A DNA stretch of 64,000 nt from Cognataquiflexum rubidum (GTDB lineage: Bacteria; Bacteroidota; Bacteroidia; Cytophagales; Cyclobacteriaceae). Shown one piece after another: positions 45,260 to 54,797 of the stretch. Every line of letters begins with the position of its first letter. The stretch's first letter is position 1. A program made the position numbers and the translations under genes. Under the pieces are notes generated by a model that had not been told where the DNA came from, made no database searches, and saw only the letters and a program-made list of their open reading frames with translations. Location: assembly GCF_022538115.1 (NCBI RefSeq), contig NZ_JAKZAL010000006.1:62001-126000 (forward strand), in the 5' to 3' direction.

Positions 45260-47045
45260 CCACAGATTACACAGATTTTCACAGATAGCGATTGTCGCAA
45301 CCCTGAAAGGGTGCCATATTTATAGCCACATGCGAGACACGAAGCCCGTGGTTGGACAAAAAAGCAGTCTCCGGTTTTGGCTAATTTGAAAGTTAAAGAT
45401 GACAATGGCTTTCCGCCAAAACAGGGCTGGGGAATTTGTATTTTAACCACGGATTACACAGATTTTCACAGATAGCGATTGAAAGCGCAACCCTGAAAGG
45501 GTGCCATATTTATAGCCACGGGTGAGGCACGAAACCCGTGGTTAGGGAAAAAGTAATAGTCTCCGGTTTTGGCTAATTCAAAGTCGAAAATGATTACGGC
45601 TTTCCGCCAAAACAGGACCTTGGCTGCAGTGATTTTTGGGTCAAATTTCCTCTCTGAGTCCTCTGCGCCCTCAGTGGTAAAAATCAATAAACACATAGTC
45701 TAATTTCCCTCCTTGGGTCCTTTGCCAAACCTTCTTTTCCTTTGCGGTAAAAATTAATCAATCACCACAGAGCACACAGAGAGCACAGAGTAAAATAGCC
45801 AAAGCCACGAAGCCAAAAAGAAAAATCCCATTCTCTGAGTCCTCAGTGCCCTCGGTGGTAAAAATCAATTAACACATAGTCTAAAGTGAAAATTTCCCCT
45901 CCTTGCGTGCTTTGCGAAACCTTCATTTTCTTTGCGGTAAAAAATAAATCCCCAAATTCTATTTACAGGAGCGAAAACCCTGAAAGGGTGCCATATTTAT
46001 AGCCTCAGGTGAGGCACGAAACCCGTGGTAGGACAAAAAAAGCAGTCTCCGGTTTTGGCTAATTTGAAAGTTAAAGATGACAATGGCTTTCCGCCAAAAC
46101 AGGGCTGGGGAATTTGTATTTTAACCACGGATTACACAGATTTTCACAGATAGCGATTGAAAGCGCAACCCTGAAAGGGTGCCATATTTATAGCCACGGG
46201 TGAGGCACGAAACCCGTGGTTAGGGAAAAAGTAATAGTCTCCGGTTTTGGCTAATTCAAAGTCGAAAATGATTACGGCTTTCCGCCAAAACAGGACCTTG
46301 GCTGCAGTGATTTTTGGGTCAAATTTCCTCTCTGAGTCCTCAGTGCCCTCAGTGGTAAAAATCAATTAACACATAGTCTAAAGTGAAAATTTTCCCTCCT
46401 TGCGTGCTTTGCCAAACCTTCTTTTGCGGTAAAAAATAAATCCCCAAATTCTATTTACAGGAGCGAAAACCCTGAAAGGGTGCCATATTTATAGCCACGG
46501 GTGAGGAACGAAGCCCGTGGTAGGACAAAAAAAGCAGTCTCCGGTTTTGGCTAATTTGAAAGTTAAAGATTACAATGGCTTTCCGCCAAAACAGGACGTT
46601 GGCTGCACTGATTTTTAGGTCAAATTTCCTCTCTGAGTCCTCAGTGCCCTCAGTGGTAAAATAAATCCCCAAATTCTATTTTCAGAAGCGAAAACCCTGA
46701 AAGGGTGCCATATTTATAGCCACGGGTGAGGAACGAAGCCCGTGGTAGGACAAAAAAAGCAGTCTCCGGTTTTGGCTAATTTGAAAGTTAAAGATTACAA
46801 TGGCTTTCCGCCAAAACAGGACGTTGGCTGCACTGATTTTTAGGTCAAATTTCCTCTCTGAGTCCTCAGTGCCCTCAGTGGTAAAATAAATCCCCAAATT
46901 CTATTTTCAGAAGCGAAAACCCTGAAAGGGTGCCATATTTATAGCCACGGGTGAGGAACGAAGCCCGTGGTAGGACAAAAAAAGCAGTCTCCGGTTTTGG
47001 CAAATTTGAAAGTAGATTATGATAATGGCTTTCTGCCAAAACAGG
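45260..47045. repeat. Nested tandem array of palindromic intergenic repeats
   Basis: Seven copies of a unit starting CCCTGAAAGGGTGCCATATT at 45301, 45491, 45978, 46169, 46470, 46695 and 46920. Spacings are 190, 487, 191, 301, 225 and 225 bp: an older block of 677 bp was duplicated with an internal deletion, and the last three units are a regular 225-bp tandem. Each unit has two palindromes (ACCCTGAAAGGGT; CCACGGG...CCCGTGG) and ends with CTCTGAGTCC / CCCTCAGTGGTAAAA. The 487-bp spacer also holds ACCACAGAGCACACAGAG. Frames open on the minus strand are an effect of the repeats, not genes. Probably REP-like sequence; no CRISPR spacers. Confidence 0.8.
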
Positions 47046-47315
47046 GCAGCCTCTATCATATTAAGCAACCCTCATTTATCCTTCTTAGAAAAATACAATT
47101 ATCAAAAATATTGGAAAAATCATAGGGTTTCTTGGAAATTGGTCAAAAGTTAACGAATGGTGGGGGAGGGTATAACGGGTCCATAGGAGAGAGTTAGGAG
47201 AAGGTTAGGGGAACTATAGCTAAAATGGCGGTTTCTCTTGATTTTTATTGTATTTATTCTTATAAATTTGACTTATTCTAAGAATCCGGAGATTGAACTT
47301 TTTGGAGAATTTGCC

Positions 47316-47755
47316 TCTTGCTACTTGGTACTTAATACTTTGTTCATCTTAGCTTTTACTTTTTACCTCCTACCTCAAAAACTACTTCCTACTTGGTACT
47401 TAATACTTCGTACTTCCTTACTTTCCAACCTCCCACTTCCCGACTTCCATACTTCCCTCCTTCCAACTTCCCACCTTCCCCACCTCCCAATCTCCCCAAC
47501 ATCGGTCACCCGTCATCGGTCATCCAACCACCCCTAACTTCCCTCCTTCCCCACCTCCCACCTCCCAACTTCCTTCCCTCCTTCCACCTCTTACCTTTAA
47601 CCAACATCGGACATCCGTCATCGGTCATCCAAACTTCCTACCTTCCCGACTTCCCCACTTCCATTTCCTCCTGACTTCCCTCCTTCCCACTTCCATCCCC
47701 ACTTCCCTACTTCCCACTTCCCGACTTCCTCACCCCACTCCTCCTTTCCCGATTC
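47316..47755. repeat. Homopyrimidine array 1 (CTTCC-rich)
   Basis: About 440 bp of degenerate, mostly C/T heptamers (ACTTCCC, ACCTCCC, ACTTCCA), interrupted twice by CGTCATCGGTCATCC (47511 and 47616) and once by a duplicated CTACTTGGTACTTAATACTT. Strong strand asymmetry. It abuts the 3' end of the sugar-nucleotide decarboxylase gene. Confidence 0.75.
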
Positions 47756-47784
47756 GCCGAAATTACCCAAACAATAATCCCAAA

Positions 47785-48723
47785 TTAAATTTTAAGGGAT
47801 TTCCTAAAATAAGCAATGGTATTGGCTAATCCCTCATCTAACGCTATTTTTGGTTCCCAAGACAACTCTCTTCTGGCCATTTCAATAACCGGTTTTCTTT
47901 GCATGGGATCATCCTGTGGCAAAGGGAAAAAATTCAATTTACTTTTACTATCTGTAATCGCAATAATCTTTTCAGCCAATTCAAGCATGGTAAACTCTGT
48001 TGGATTCCCAATATTGACAGGTCCCGTAAACCCATCTTTTGAATTCATCAATTTGTGCATTCCGTTAATAAGGTCATCCACATAACAAAAACTTCTTGTT
48101 TGCATTCCATCTCCAAAAACAGTAATGTCCTTACCTTGTAAAGCCTGAACAATAAAATTACTTACAACCCTCCCGTCTTGAGGATGCATTCTAGGTCCGT
48201 AGGTATTGAATATCCTCATCACTTTGATATTGACCTGGTGTTGCCGGTGGTAATCAAAAAACAAGGTTTCCGCACATCTTTTTCCTTCGTCGTAACAAGC
48301 ACGAATTCCAATAGTATTGACAGAGCCTTTGTAAGATTCCGGTTGAGGATGAATTTCAGGATCGCCATAGACCTCCGAAGTACTCGCCTGTAAGATTTTT
48401 ATTTTCAGCCTCTTGGCAAGGCCTAACATATTTATGGCACCAATGACACTCGTCTTGGTTGTTTGGACAGGATCAAATTGGTAATGTACAGGGCTTGCGG
48501 GACAAGCCAGGTTGTAAATTTCATCCACTTCCACATATAAGGGGAAGGTGACATCATGCCTAAGAAATTCAAAATTCTTATTGTTTAAAAGATGATGGAT
48601 ATTGACCTTTCTACCGGTAAATAAATTGTCAACACAAAGCACTTCATTTCCTTCTTTCAACAAAAGGTCACATAAATGAGAACCTAAAAAACCCGCACCG
48701 CCTGTAACTAATATTCTTTTCAT
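47785..48723 (-). CDS. UDP-glucuronate decarboxylase (UXS-type SDR)
   Basis: 312 residues, extended short-chain dehydrogenase fold. NAD site GGAGFLG (8-14); catalytic Thr/Ser and Glu in ASTSEVYGD near 113-121; Tyr144-x3-Lys148 in YDEGK; plus the UXS hallmarks [12 protein letters not shown] and [21 protein letters not shown]. It converts UDP-glucuronate to UDP-xylose (established for UXS), feeding xylose to polysaccharide assembly. It lies on the opposite strand from both polysaccharide loci, flanked by pyrimidine arrays, and may have been moved or inverted there (inference). Confidence 0.92.
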   Translation of the reverse strand: MKRILVTGGAGFLGSHLCDLLLKEGNEVLCVDNLFTGRKVNIHHLLNNKNFEFLRHDVTFPLYVEVDEIYNLACPASPVHYQFDPVQTTKTSVIGAINMLGLAKRLKIKILQASTSEVYGDPEIHPQPESYKGSVNTIGIRACYDEGKRCAETLFFDYHRQHQVNIKVMRIFNTYGPRMHPQDGRVVSNFIVQALQGKDITVFGDGMQTRSFCYVDDLINGMHKLMNSKDGFTGPVNIGNPTEFTMLELAEKIIAITDSKSKLNFFPLPQDDPMQRKPVIEMARRELSWEPKIALDEGLANTIAYFRKSLKI

Positions 48724-49193
48724 ATAATATTTTAAAATTAACTAACTGAGAATCTCCAATTTTAATTTTTGACTTCCAAAATCAAGTAAATAACGATAAA
48801 GCATCAATAGTTGAGGATACGCCAAATCAATGTCTAATTCTGAAAAAACCAAGAAAATGTATAAAATCAAAACTTTTAATTTAACCTGACACCGGATTGA
48901 AAAAGCATCAATCAAAATCAGGAAATGTCAACAAAACATCCGTCATCGGACCTATTTTTCTTCCCAGTTCATACTTCCATACTTCTCTCCTCCCGACTTC
49001 CATACTTCCATACTTCCCACCTGCCAACTTCCATACTTCCCACCTCCCAACTTCCCTCCTTTTACCTTCTACCTCTTACCTTTCACCAAAATCCACCATC
49101 GGTCAAACCACCCTTAATTTCCCACTTCCCGACTTCCATACTTCCCACCTCCTACCTTCCACCCCTCACCTTCGCGATTGTAGCATTTATGAA
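48724..49193. repeat. Intergenic region with homopyrimidine array 2
   Basis: 470 bp between the two minus-strand genes. About 48955-49170 is CTTCC-rich low-complexity DNA like array 1 in the same orientation; CATCCGTCATCGG occurs at 48938. The rest is AT-rich and should contain the promoter of the decarboxylase gene. No gene is supported; the overlapping plus-strand frames are repeat artefacts. Confidence 0.6.
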
Positions 49194-49964
49194 CTAAAGT
49201 CTTGCCTCTTTCCTCTTAAAAACGCTACCCAATTCGTATTTATACATCAATGCCACCAACTTGAATGCAGCTAGGTACCGTGGAATGTAGAGTTTGGGTT
49301 TTTCTATACACCTTATCAACCATCCTAGAAATAGCTTATCTGCCCAAGTGGGGATATTTGCCTGATGACCGGTCAAAAATGCTATGGCAGCCCCTGTACA
49401 GATAATGGCCGGCCTATAACTCAGATTTTCTTTTAGGTAAGCGCCCAATATTTCCTGAACTCCTCCACCAAGGTTAATTACAATGTATTTAGGTTTCTTT
49501 TCTTCAATTTGTTTAAGCAAATCCTCATCTTCAATCCTATTTTTATCATAAAAAGGTGCAAGGTATAAATTGCTTTCCGACAACCTGAATCCACATTGCT
49601 GTAAATACCTGAGATTCGCATCGGCTTCTTTTTGGCTGGGGTTGACCAAGAGAATATTTGAATTTTTTTGTATTTCAGGATCAGATACAAAGGCTGTTAT
49701 AAATTCCAATCCCGAAACCCTGTTTATTTTGACTTTATGGGTGAGATTCCATAATAAAGCCATATAGCCACTGTCTGCCACAATCAAGTCCGCCGCCTTC
49801 AGGGATTGGTGGTATTTCTTATCTGAATTTATAGTAGCCAATCCGGGTCCTGAAGGAAATACGAATAAACCTCCATTATCGAGGGACTCCAACACCTCCT
49901 CCACTTTTCCATTGAAAAAATCTAAGCCAATAATGGTGATGGTCTTACTTTTCTTACTTTTCAT
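49194..49964 (-). CDS. WecB/TagA/CpsF-family glycosyltransferase
   Basis: 256 residues from MKSKKSKTIT; a TTG three codons earlier is a weaker start, and GGAAAGG directly before the ATG is a plausible ribosome binding site. The GT26 family pattern is visible: GLDFFNG near 13, FVFPSGPGLATINSDKKYHQSLKAADLIVADSGYMALLW, then VSGLEFI, VNPSQKEADANLRYL, YIVINLGGGVQE and ICTGAAIAFLTG. Such enzymes add ManNAcA or similar sugars to lipid carriers (established). The MITE copy 2 inserted 10 bp upstream of its ATG, so its promoter is either in the element or was disrupted. Confidence 0.92.
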   Translation of the reverse strand: MKSKKSKTITIIGLDFFNGKVEEVLESLDNGGLFVFPSGPGLATINSDKKYHQSLKAADLIVADSGYMALLWNLTHKVKINRVSGLEFITAFVSDPEIQKNSNILLVNPSQKEADANLRYLQQCGFRLSESNLYLAPFYDKNRIEDEDLLKQIEEKKPKYIVINLGGGVQEILGAYLKENLSYRPAIICTGAAIAFLTGHQANIPTWADKLFLGWLIRCIEKPKLYIPRYLAAFKLVALMYKYELGSVFKRKEARL

Positions 49965-49983
49965 CCTTTCCAATATTAATTTT

Positions 49984-50209
49984 TATGATTATCCGCTTTT
50001 ATACCAGTAGCCAAATATCATTTTTTCCCACCTCGGCAAGCTCGGTGAACGGATATCGTGAGATCAGAGGGGGTGGTAGAAATGCGGCTTTGCCGCATTT
50101 CTACCACCCCCCTTCAATATCAATAAATTCCGGTGGTCGATCCCGATAATTATCGTGGACGAGACCATTCTGTAAGTAATCCTATTCTGGTAAGAAGGCG
50201 GATATACAT
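49984..50209 (-). mobile_element. MITE-like non-autonomous transposon, copy 2
   Basis: 226 bp, the reverse complement of copy 1 (about 96% identical). On the minus strand it begins ATGTATATC and ends GATAATCATA. It is flanked by a different 9-bp direct repeat, ATTAATTTT on the plus strand (49975-49983 and 50210-50218), supporting independent transposition. The 20-bp perfect hairpin is at 50069-50111 with a TTT loop. It encodes no protein and separates the WecB-type gene from the large empty region. Confidence 0.8.
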
Positions 50210-50218
50210 ATTAATTTT

Positions 50219-51617
50219 AAAGATTACTGAAAATGATGTTTGAAAAGAAGACAATAGTCAAAAGGTGCTTACATGCAGACCAAAAACTACACTTGATAAT
50301 CAAACAATTTTTCCTTTTTAATTTGCAGGGTTCAAAGTGTCAAACATATGAAAAAAATAGAATCAGTATGAACTATTTGAGCGAATTATTTTATTGAATC
50401 ACATATTTTATAATATGAAATGAATATTTATGAGTCTGAAAAACAGAACCCTATTTTAAAAAAATGTTTATTTTCAAAATCAGCCATCATTTGTCTCAAA
50501 ATAATTATCCTTGACAGGATGGCTTCCTTCCATGTGCGTTACCAAGATGGTTTTTCGGTCTTTTGTTAAATGATCAACAAAAAGGTAGCGATCGAAACTT
50601 ATCAAATTATTTCATTTTTTCTAATAGAAATGTGGATATGGTAGATCTCTATTTAATTAAGAAATGGCTGTCCTTACCCAATTGCAACATAACTTAACGG
50701 CATTGATAAACTTCTTCCCACCTAAGGGTATGGTTAGGACTGCTTTTGATTCACAAACAACTCTAAATATCAAAAAAAAGGAACCTTTATAGTTCTGTAT
50801 GCTGATAAATGAATTTTAAATTCTAATAAAAGTATTTTAAATGCAGAGATAGTCTTTTAATTATCATTTCAATTTGCTTAATTTGATTTTCAAATTAATG
50901 TAACTCGTGTTTCATTTCTTCTATAACCCTTAGAAACCATTAAAAACAAAAATTTAATACTACACCTACAGAACTTTTAGAATAACCGATTACCTTTAAA
51001 ATCTTTAACATACCCAAAAACCCAAAATTCTTCAACAGCTATTTTTTAAATCTTTCTGAAACACATTTCAGATTGATCTCTAGATACTGTCATTGGGATT
51101 CTTTAATATGTGATTTCGACATCCCATTTAAATGGTCCTTAATCCAAGTAATTAGTAAGTCCTGGGACTGAAAGGGCGAAGCTGTGGGGTGGGGAGTTGG
51201 GAAGTATGGAAGTGGGGAAGTAAGGAAGTTGGGATGATGGAAGTGGGTTACATGTCGGATGACCGATGACGGATGTTGGGATTACGGTAAGGGGGGAGTC
51301 AGGAAGTAGGAAGATTGGAAGTGGGGAGGTCAGGAAGTTGGAAAGTGAGACAGGGTTGGATGTTTGGAGTGCGATGTAAAAGGTAAGAAGTGAGAGGTAG
51401 GGAAGTAAGGAAGTTACATCTTGCAGGATGAAAGAGAATGAAGGGTCGGATGACCGATGACGGATGTTGGGATTACGGTAAGGGGGGGAAGTCAGGAAGT
51501 GGGAAGTCAGGAAGTGGGAAGTTGGAAGTGGGGAAGTAAGGAAGTTGGAAGTTATTGGTAGAAGGTGGGAAGTGAGAATGGGAAGGATTGCATATATTTA
51601 ACTATTAGAAATAATCC
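50219..51617. other. Large non-coding region with homopurine array 3
   Basis: 1.4 kb without a supportable gene. 50219-51170 is very AT-rich, with no repeats or family match; it could be decayed genes or a regulatory region of locus 2. From about 51180 to 51590 a homopurine array (GGAAGT, GGGAAG) is the reverse-complement counterpart of arrays 1 and 2, with GGATGACCGATGACG at 51257 and 51448. TATATTTA (51593-51600), one base off the -7 element, lies just before the locus 2 start but lacks a clear -33. Confidence 0.55.
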
Positions 51618-52391
51618 ATGAAAAAAACACTCATACTCTTTGTTATTGTTACAGCAAGTTCCTCTTGTGCGAAGAGAAACCTAACATATCTCAGTGATCT
51701 TCCTGAAAATGAGGTCAATGTACAAACGATAACCAACCTGCAGGAACCGCGGATACAACCGGTGGACCTGCTTGGAATCACGGTAAGTACGCTAAACCCG
51801 GAATCCAACCTGCTCTTTAACAGTGGGGTGATTACTTCCGTAGGAAGCGTAGGCGGAATGGCCAATACGCCAAGTCAGGTAAATGATGGTTACAGGGTAG
51901 ATAGCAATGGGGATATCCATTTTGCTGTTTTGGGAAAGGTGAATGTAGGAGGCCTGACTTTGGAGGAGGCAGCCGAGAAAATGACCCAACTCCTCAGCAA
52001 AGAAGTCATCAATCCTATTGTCAATATCAAGCTGCTCAACTTTAGAATTACTGTTATCGGGGAAGTCAGGAATCCAAGCACGTTCCCCATCCCGGCAGAA
52101 AGGATCAATATCCTGGAAGCAATCGGATTGGCAGGGGATATGACATCCTTTGGTAAAAGGGAAAACATCCTGCTGATCCGGGAAATAGACGGAGTCAGGA
52201 CCACCGCAAGGCTTGATATCAATCAGACATCCATCATGTCTTCTCCCTATTTTTACCTCCAACAAAACGACATTGTCTACGTGGAACCCATCAAAAACAG
52301 AAAAGCAGAATCTACCATGTGGAGGCAGGATTTAATGCTCATCGTTTCAGTCCTTTCACTTTTAACACTGTTCGCTATAAGATTTGATTAA
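51618..52391 (+). CDS. Wza-like polysaccharide export lipoprotein
   Basis: 257 residues. A lipoprotein signal ends in SSSC near residue 17. The polysaccharide-export domain follows near 45-145 (IQPVDLLGITVSTLN, DSNGDIHFAVLGKVNVGGLTLEEAAEKM), then an SLBB unit (TVIGEVRNPSTFPIPAERINILEAIGLAGD). A C-terminal membrane helix (LMLIVSVLSLLTLFAIRF) is the usual Wza end. It is much smaller than the exporter of locus 1. The kinase gene starts three bases after its stop. First gene of locus 2. Confidence 0.93.
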   Translation: MKKTLILFVIVTASSSCAKRNLTYLSDLPENEVNVQTITNLQEPRIQPVDLLGITVSTLNPESNLLFNSGVITSVGSVGGMANTPSQVNDGYRVDSNGDIHFAVLGKVNVGGLTLEEAAEKMTQLLSKEVINPIVNIKLLNFRITVIGEVRNPSTFPIPAERINILEAIGLAGDMTSFGKRENILLIREIDGVRTTARLDINQTSIMSSPYFYLQQNDIVYVEPIKNRKAESTMWRQDLMLIVSVLSLLTLFAIRFD

Positions 52392-52394
52392 ATT

Positions 52395-54749
52395 ATGGAA
52401 AACTTAAATCAAGGCTTGTTCCAAGTGAACAAAAGACCATTAAAAGGAAAAGACCTCAAGGCGCTTCTTTTCCGCTACCTCAGGTATTGGTATCTGTTTG
52501 TGATTGGGGTTTTGATCTGTATGGTGGCAGCAGTTGTCTATATCCGATACTATACCACACTGCAATACAATATCAATGGGACTTTATTGATCAAAGATGA
52601 AAACAGCAGCAATATCTTGACTGGAGGGATATCCAATTGGTATGATACAGGACCGAACCTGGCAAATGAAACCATCATTCTCAAATCAAAAAACCTGATG
52701 GAAAGGGTCTTTATAGAACTTGCTTTGAATACCAGTTATTTTATCGAGGGCCGGTTCAGGGATATGGAAGTCTATCGGGGAGATCTGCCAGTATCCTTGG
52801 TCGTGGACAAAGTTGAAATAGAGGGTAATGGTAAAACCATTCAGATCAGGTCCAAGGACAACAATAACTTTGAATTGATTGAAAAAAATGAGGAGGAGGA
52901 AGAGATTTTTTCAACCCATAAGTTCGGTCAAGAGATCATTAAGCCCTATGCGACTTTTACCGTAATCAAATCCTCCCCTGATTTTGAATCCTCCAAAGAC
53001 ATCATTGTCCAATTTCACGATCTGAAGCAATTCGCAGAAAATTACAGAAGTAAACTGACCATCAAACCGGAAAATCCCGATGCCAATGTCCTCTTGATCA
53101 GTCTGACAGATGCGGTACCAAAAAGAGGGGAATTGATTCTCAAAAAATTGATCGAGGTCTACAACCGGGAAACCGTGGAAGATCAAACGCAATCCGACCT
53201 CACCTCTCTTGAGTTTTTGGATGAAAGAATAACGATTCTTTCCACTCAATTGTCAGAGGTAGAAAAAGATGTGGAAAGTTTTAAAATCCAAAATAATTTA
53301 ACGGATATCACCTCAAATGCAGAAATGTTTTCGCAATCAGCGGATACTTATAACAAAGAGATGGTCCAAAATGAATTGCAGTTGGACATTATCCGGTCCT
53401 TAGAGGAATATGTTAGCAGACAGGATTTGGATTTGGTCCCCAGTTCATTGAATATTCAGGACCCTACTTTGAATGGCCTGATAGCCAAGTACAATGAATT
53501 ACAGCTAGAGCGGCAAAGGATGCTAAGGTCCATGCAGCCTAGCAGTTCCCTGATTCAGAACGTGGATGACCAACTTAAAAACCTAAAAATAAATATTCAG
53601 GAGAATCTAAGAAATATTCGAAACGGTTTGGTGCTGTCACTCAATAACATGAAATCCACTACAGCCCAATACCAATCCAAAATCAGGAAAGTACCCTCCA
53701 TTGAACGGGACCTGTTGGAAATCAATAGGCAGCAAGGGGTAAAACAAGCGATTTATCTTTTTTTACTCCAGCGACGGGAAGAGGTGGCATTGACTTTAGC
53801 CTCAGCCGTTCCCAATTCTAGGGTCATTGATATTCCGGAGGCAGAAGGTTATCCATTTAACAACAGTAAAACGACCATTTATTTGGCCGCTTTCTTTTTC
53901 GGGTTACTTGTTCCCTTTGGCTTTATCTATTTAAAAGATTTGTTAAATGATAAAGTGTTGGACAGGATGGATGTGGAACGCATTCCTGATATTCCCATCC
54001 TTGGAGATATTTATCATAGCAAAAGTAAGGAGGCCCTACAGGTAGTCGCAGGCAGCCAATCGGTCGTAGCCGAAACCTTCCGGCTTGTCCGATCAAACCT
54101 TGGTTTTGCCAACCTAGGCCGGGAAAATAAGGTAATTCTTATCACTTCCAGCAGGTCAGGGGAAGGGAAAACTTTCTTTAGTATCAATCTTGCGGCAAGC
54201 TTGGCTTTAACCGGAAAAAGAGTGGTGGTCCTAGGATTTGACCTGAGGAAACCCAAATTGATGCAAGATTTAGGGCTTACTTCCACGTTAGGAATTTCCA
54301 ACTACCTCATCGATGAAAATCTTGAAGTGGAATCGCTTACGATACCTGTACCTGGAGTGGAAGGTTTGTTTGCCATCAATTCCGGGGCCTTGCCTCCCAA
54401 CCCAGCAGAACTGATGATGAAAGCAAGGGTAAGTCAATTGGTAACAGCACTAAGGGAAAAGTTTGATTATATCATCATAGATTCTGCCCCTGTAGGACAG
54501 GTAGCAGATGTGTACAACCTGGCCCCTTATATTGACTCCACCATCTATCTGGTACGCTATAATTATACTTATAAAAGTCAGCTTACCATTATTGCGGACA
54601 TCTACCTGAACAAAAAACTGAACCGGCCCATGGTGGTCCTCAATGACGCGAAGAAGAAAAACAGCCATGTCAATGGCTATGGATATGGCTATGGGTATTC
54701 AGGATCAAACGGTCAAAAATTAAAAAAGAAGGTTATAGCATCAGAATAA
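52395..54749 (+). CDS. Wzc-like tyrosine autokinase/co-polymerase
   Basis: 784 residues. The Wzz-type N-terminal half has a membrane helix near 30-50, a long periplasmic coiled-coil region (about 250-470) and a second helix near 495-515. The C-terminal bacterial tyrosine kinase has Walker A SSRSGEGKTFF near 582-592, Walker A' VVLGFDLRKPKL near 612-623 and DYIIIDSAPVGQVAD near 693-707. The tyrosine-rich tail GYGYGYGYSG is the autophosphorylation cluster. It controls chain length and export by cycles of phosphorylation (established for BY-kinases). Locus 1 has no such kinase, so this one might serve both (inference). Confidence 0.95.
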   Translation: MENLNQGLFQVNKRPLKGKDLKALLFRYLRYWYLFVIGVLICMVAAVVYIRYYTTLQYNINGTLLIKDENSSNILTGGISNWYDTGPNLANETIILKSKNLMERVFIELALNTSYFIEGRFRDMEVYRGDLPVSLVVDKVEIEGNGKTIQIRSKDNNNFELIEKNEEEEEIFSTHKFGQEIIKPYATFTVIKSSPDFESSKDIIVQFHDLKQFAENYRSKLTIKPENPDANVLLISLTDAVPKRGELILKKLIEVYNRETVEDQTQSDLTSLEFLDERITILSTQLSEVEKDVESFKIQNNLTDITSNAEMFSQSADTYNKEMVQNELQLDIIRSLEEYVSRQDLDLVPSSLNIQDPTLNGLIAKYNELQLERQRMLRSMQPSSSLIQNVDDQLKNLKINIQENLRNIRNGLVLSLNNMKSTTAQYQSKIRKVPSIERDLLEINRQQGVKQAIYLFLLQRREEVALTLASAVPNSRVIDIPEAEGYPFNNSKTTIYLAAFFFGLLVPFGFIYLKDLLNDKVLDRMDVERIPDIPILGDIYHSKSKEALQVVAGSQSVVAETFRLVRSNLGFANLGRENKVILITSSRSGEGKTFFSINLAASLALTGKRVVVLGFDLRKPKLMQDLGLTSTLGISNYLIDENLEVESLTIPVPGVEGLFAINSGALPPNPAELMMKARVSQLVTALREKFDYIIIDSAPVGQVADVYNLAPYIDSTIYLVRYNYTYKSQLTIIADIYLNKKLNRPMVVLNDAKKKNSHVNGYGYGYGYSGSNGQKLKKKVIASE

Positions 54750-54797
54750 CCTATTAATGTTTGAAGAATTATCTGATGTTAAATTTCCAATCCGGTT

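Noticed and set aside
45466-46897. Four minus-strand frames of about 70 codons with similar products (TTEGTEDSERKF..., SPVAINMAPFQG)
   Set aside because: They are open only because the repeat unit lacks stops in that frame; they follow the repeat boundaries, have no start signal and match a type of spurious product known from repeat-rich Bacteroidota spacers.
45301-47045. Regularly spaced repeats as a CRISPR array
   Set aside because: Unit lengths are 190-487 bp, whole units including the spacers are duplicated, and no cas-like gene is near.
47238-47674. Two plus-strand frames rich in Leu, Pro and Ser
   Set aside because: They run into the CTTCC array; composition is that of the low-complexity DNA.
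50581-50600. GGTAGCGATC as an ops/JUMPstart-like element before locus 2
   Set aside because: Only a short match, about 1 kb from the first gene, and no NusG/RfaH/UpxY-type gene is in the window.
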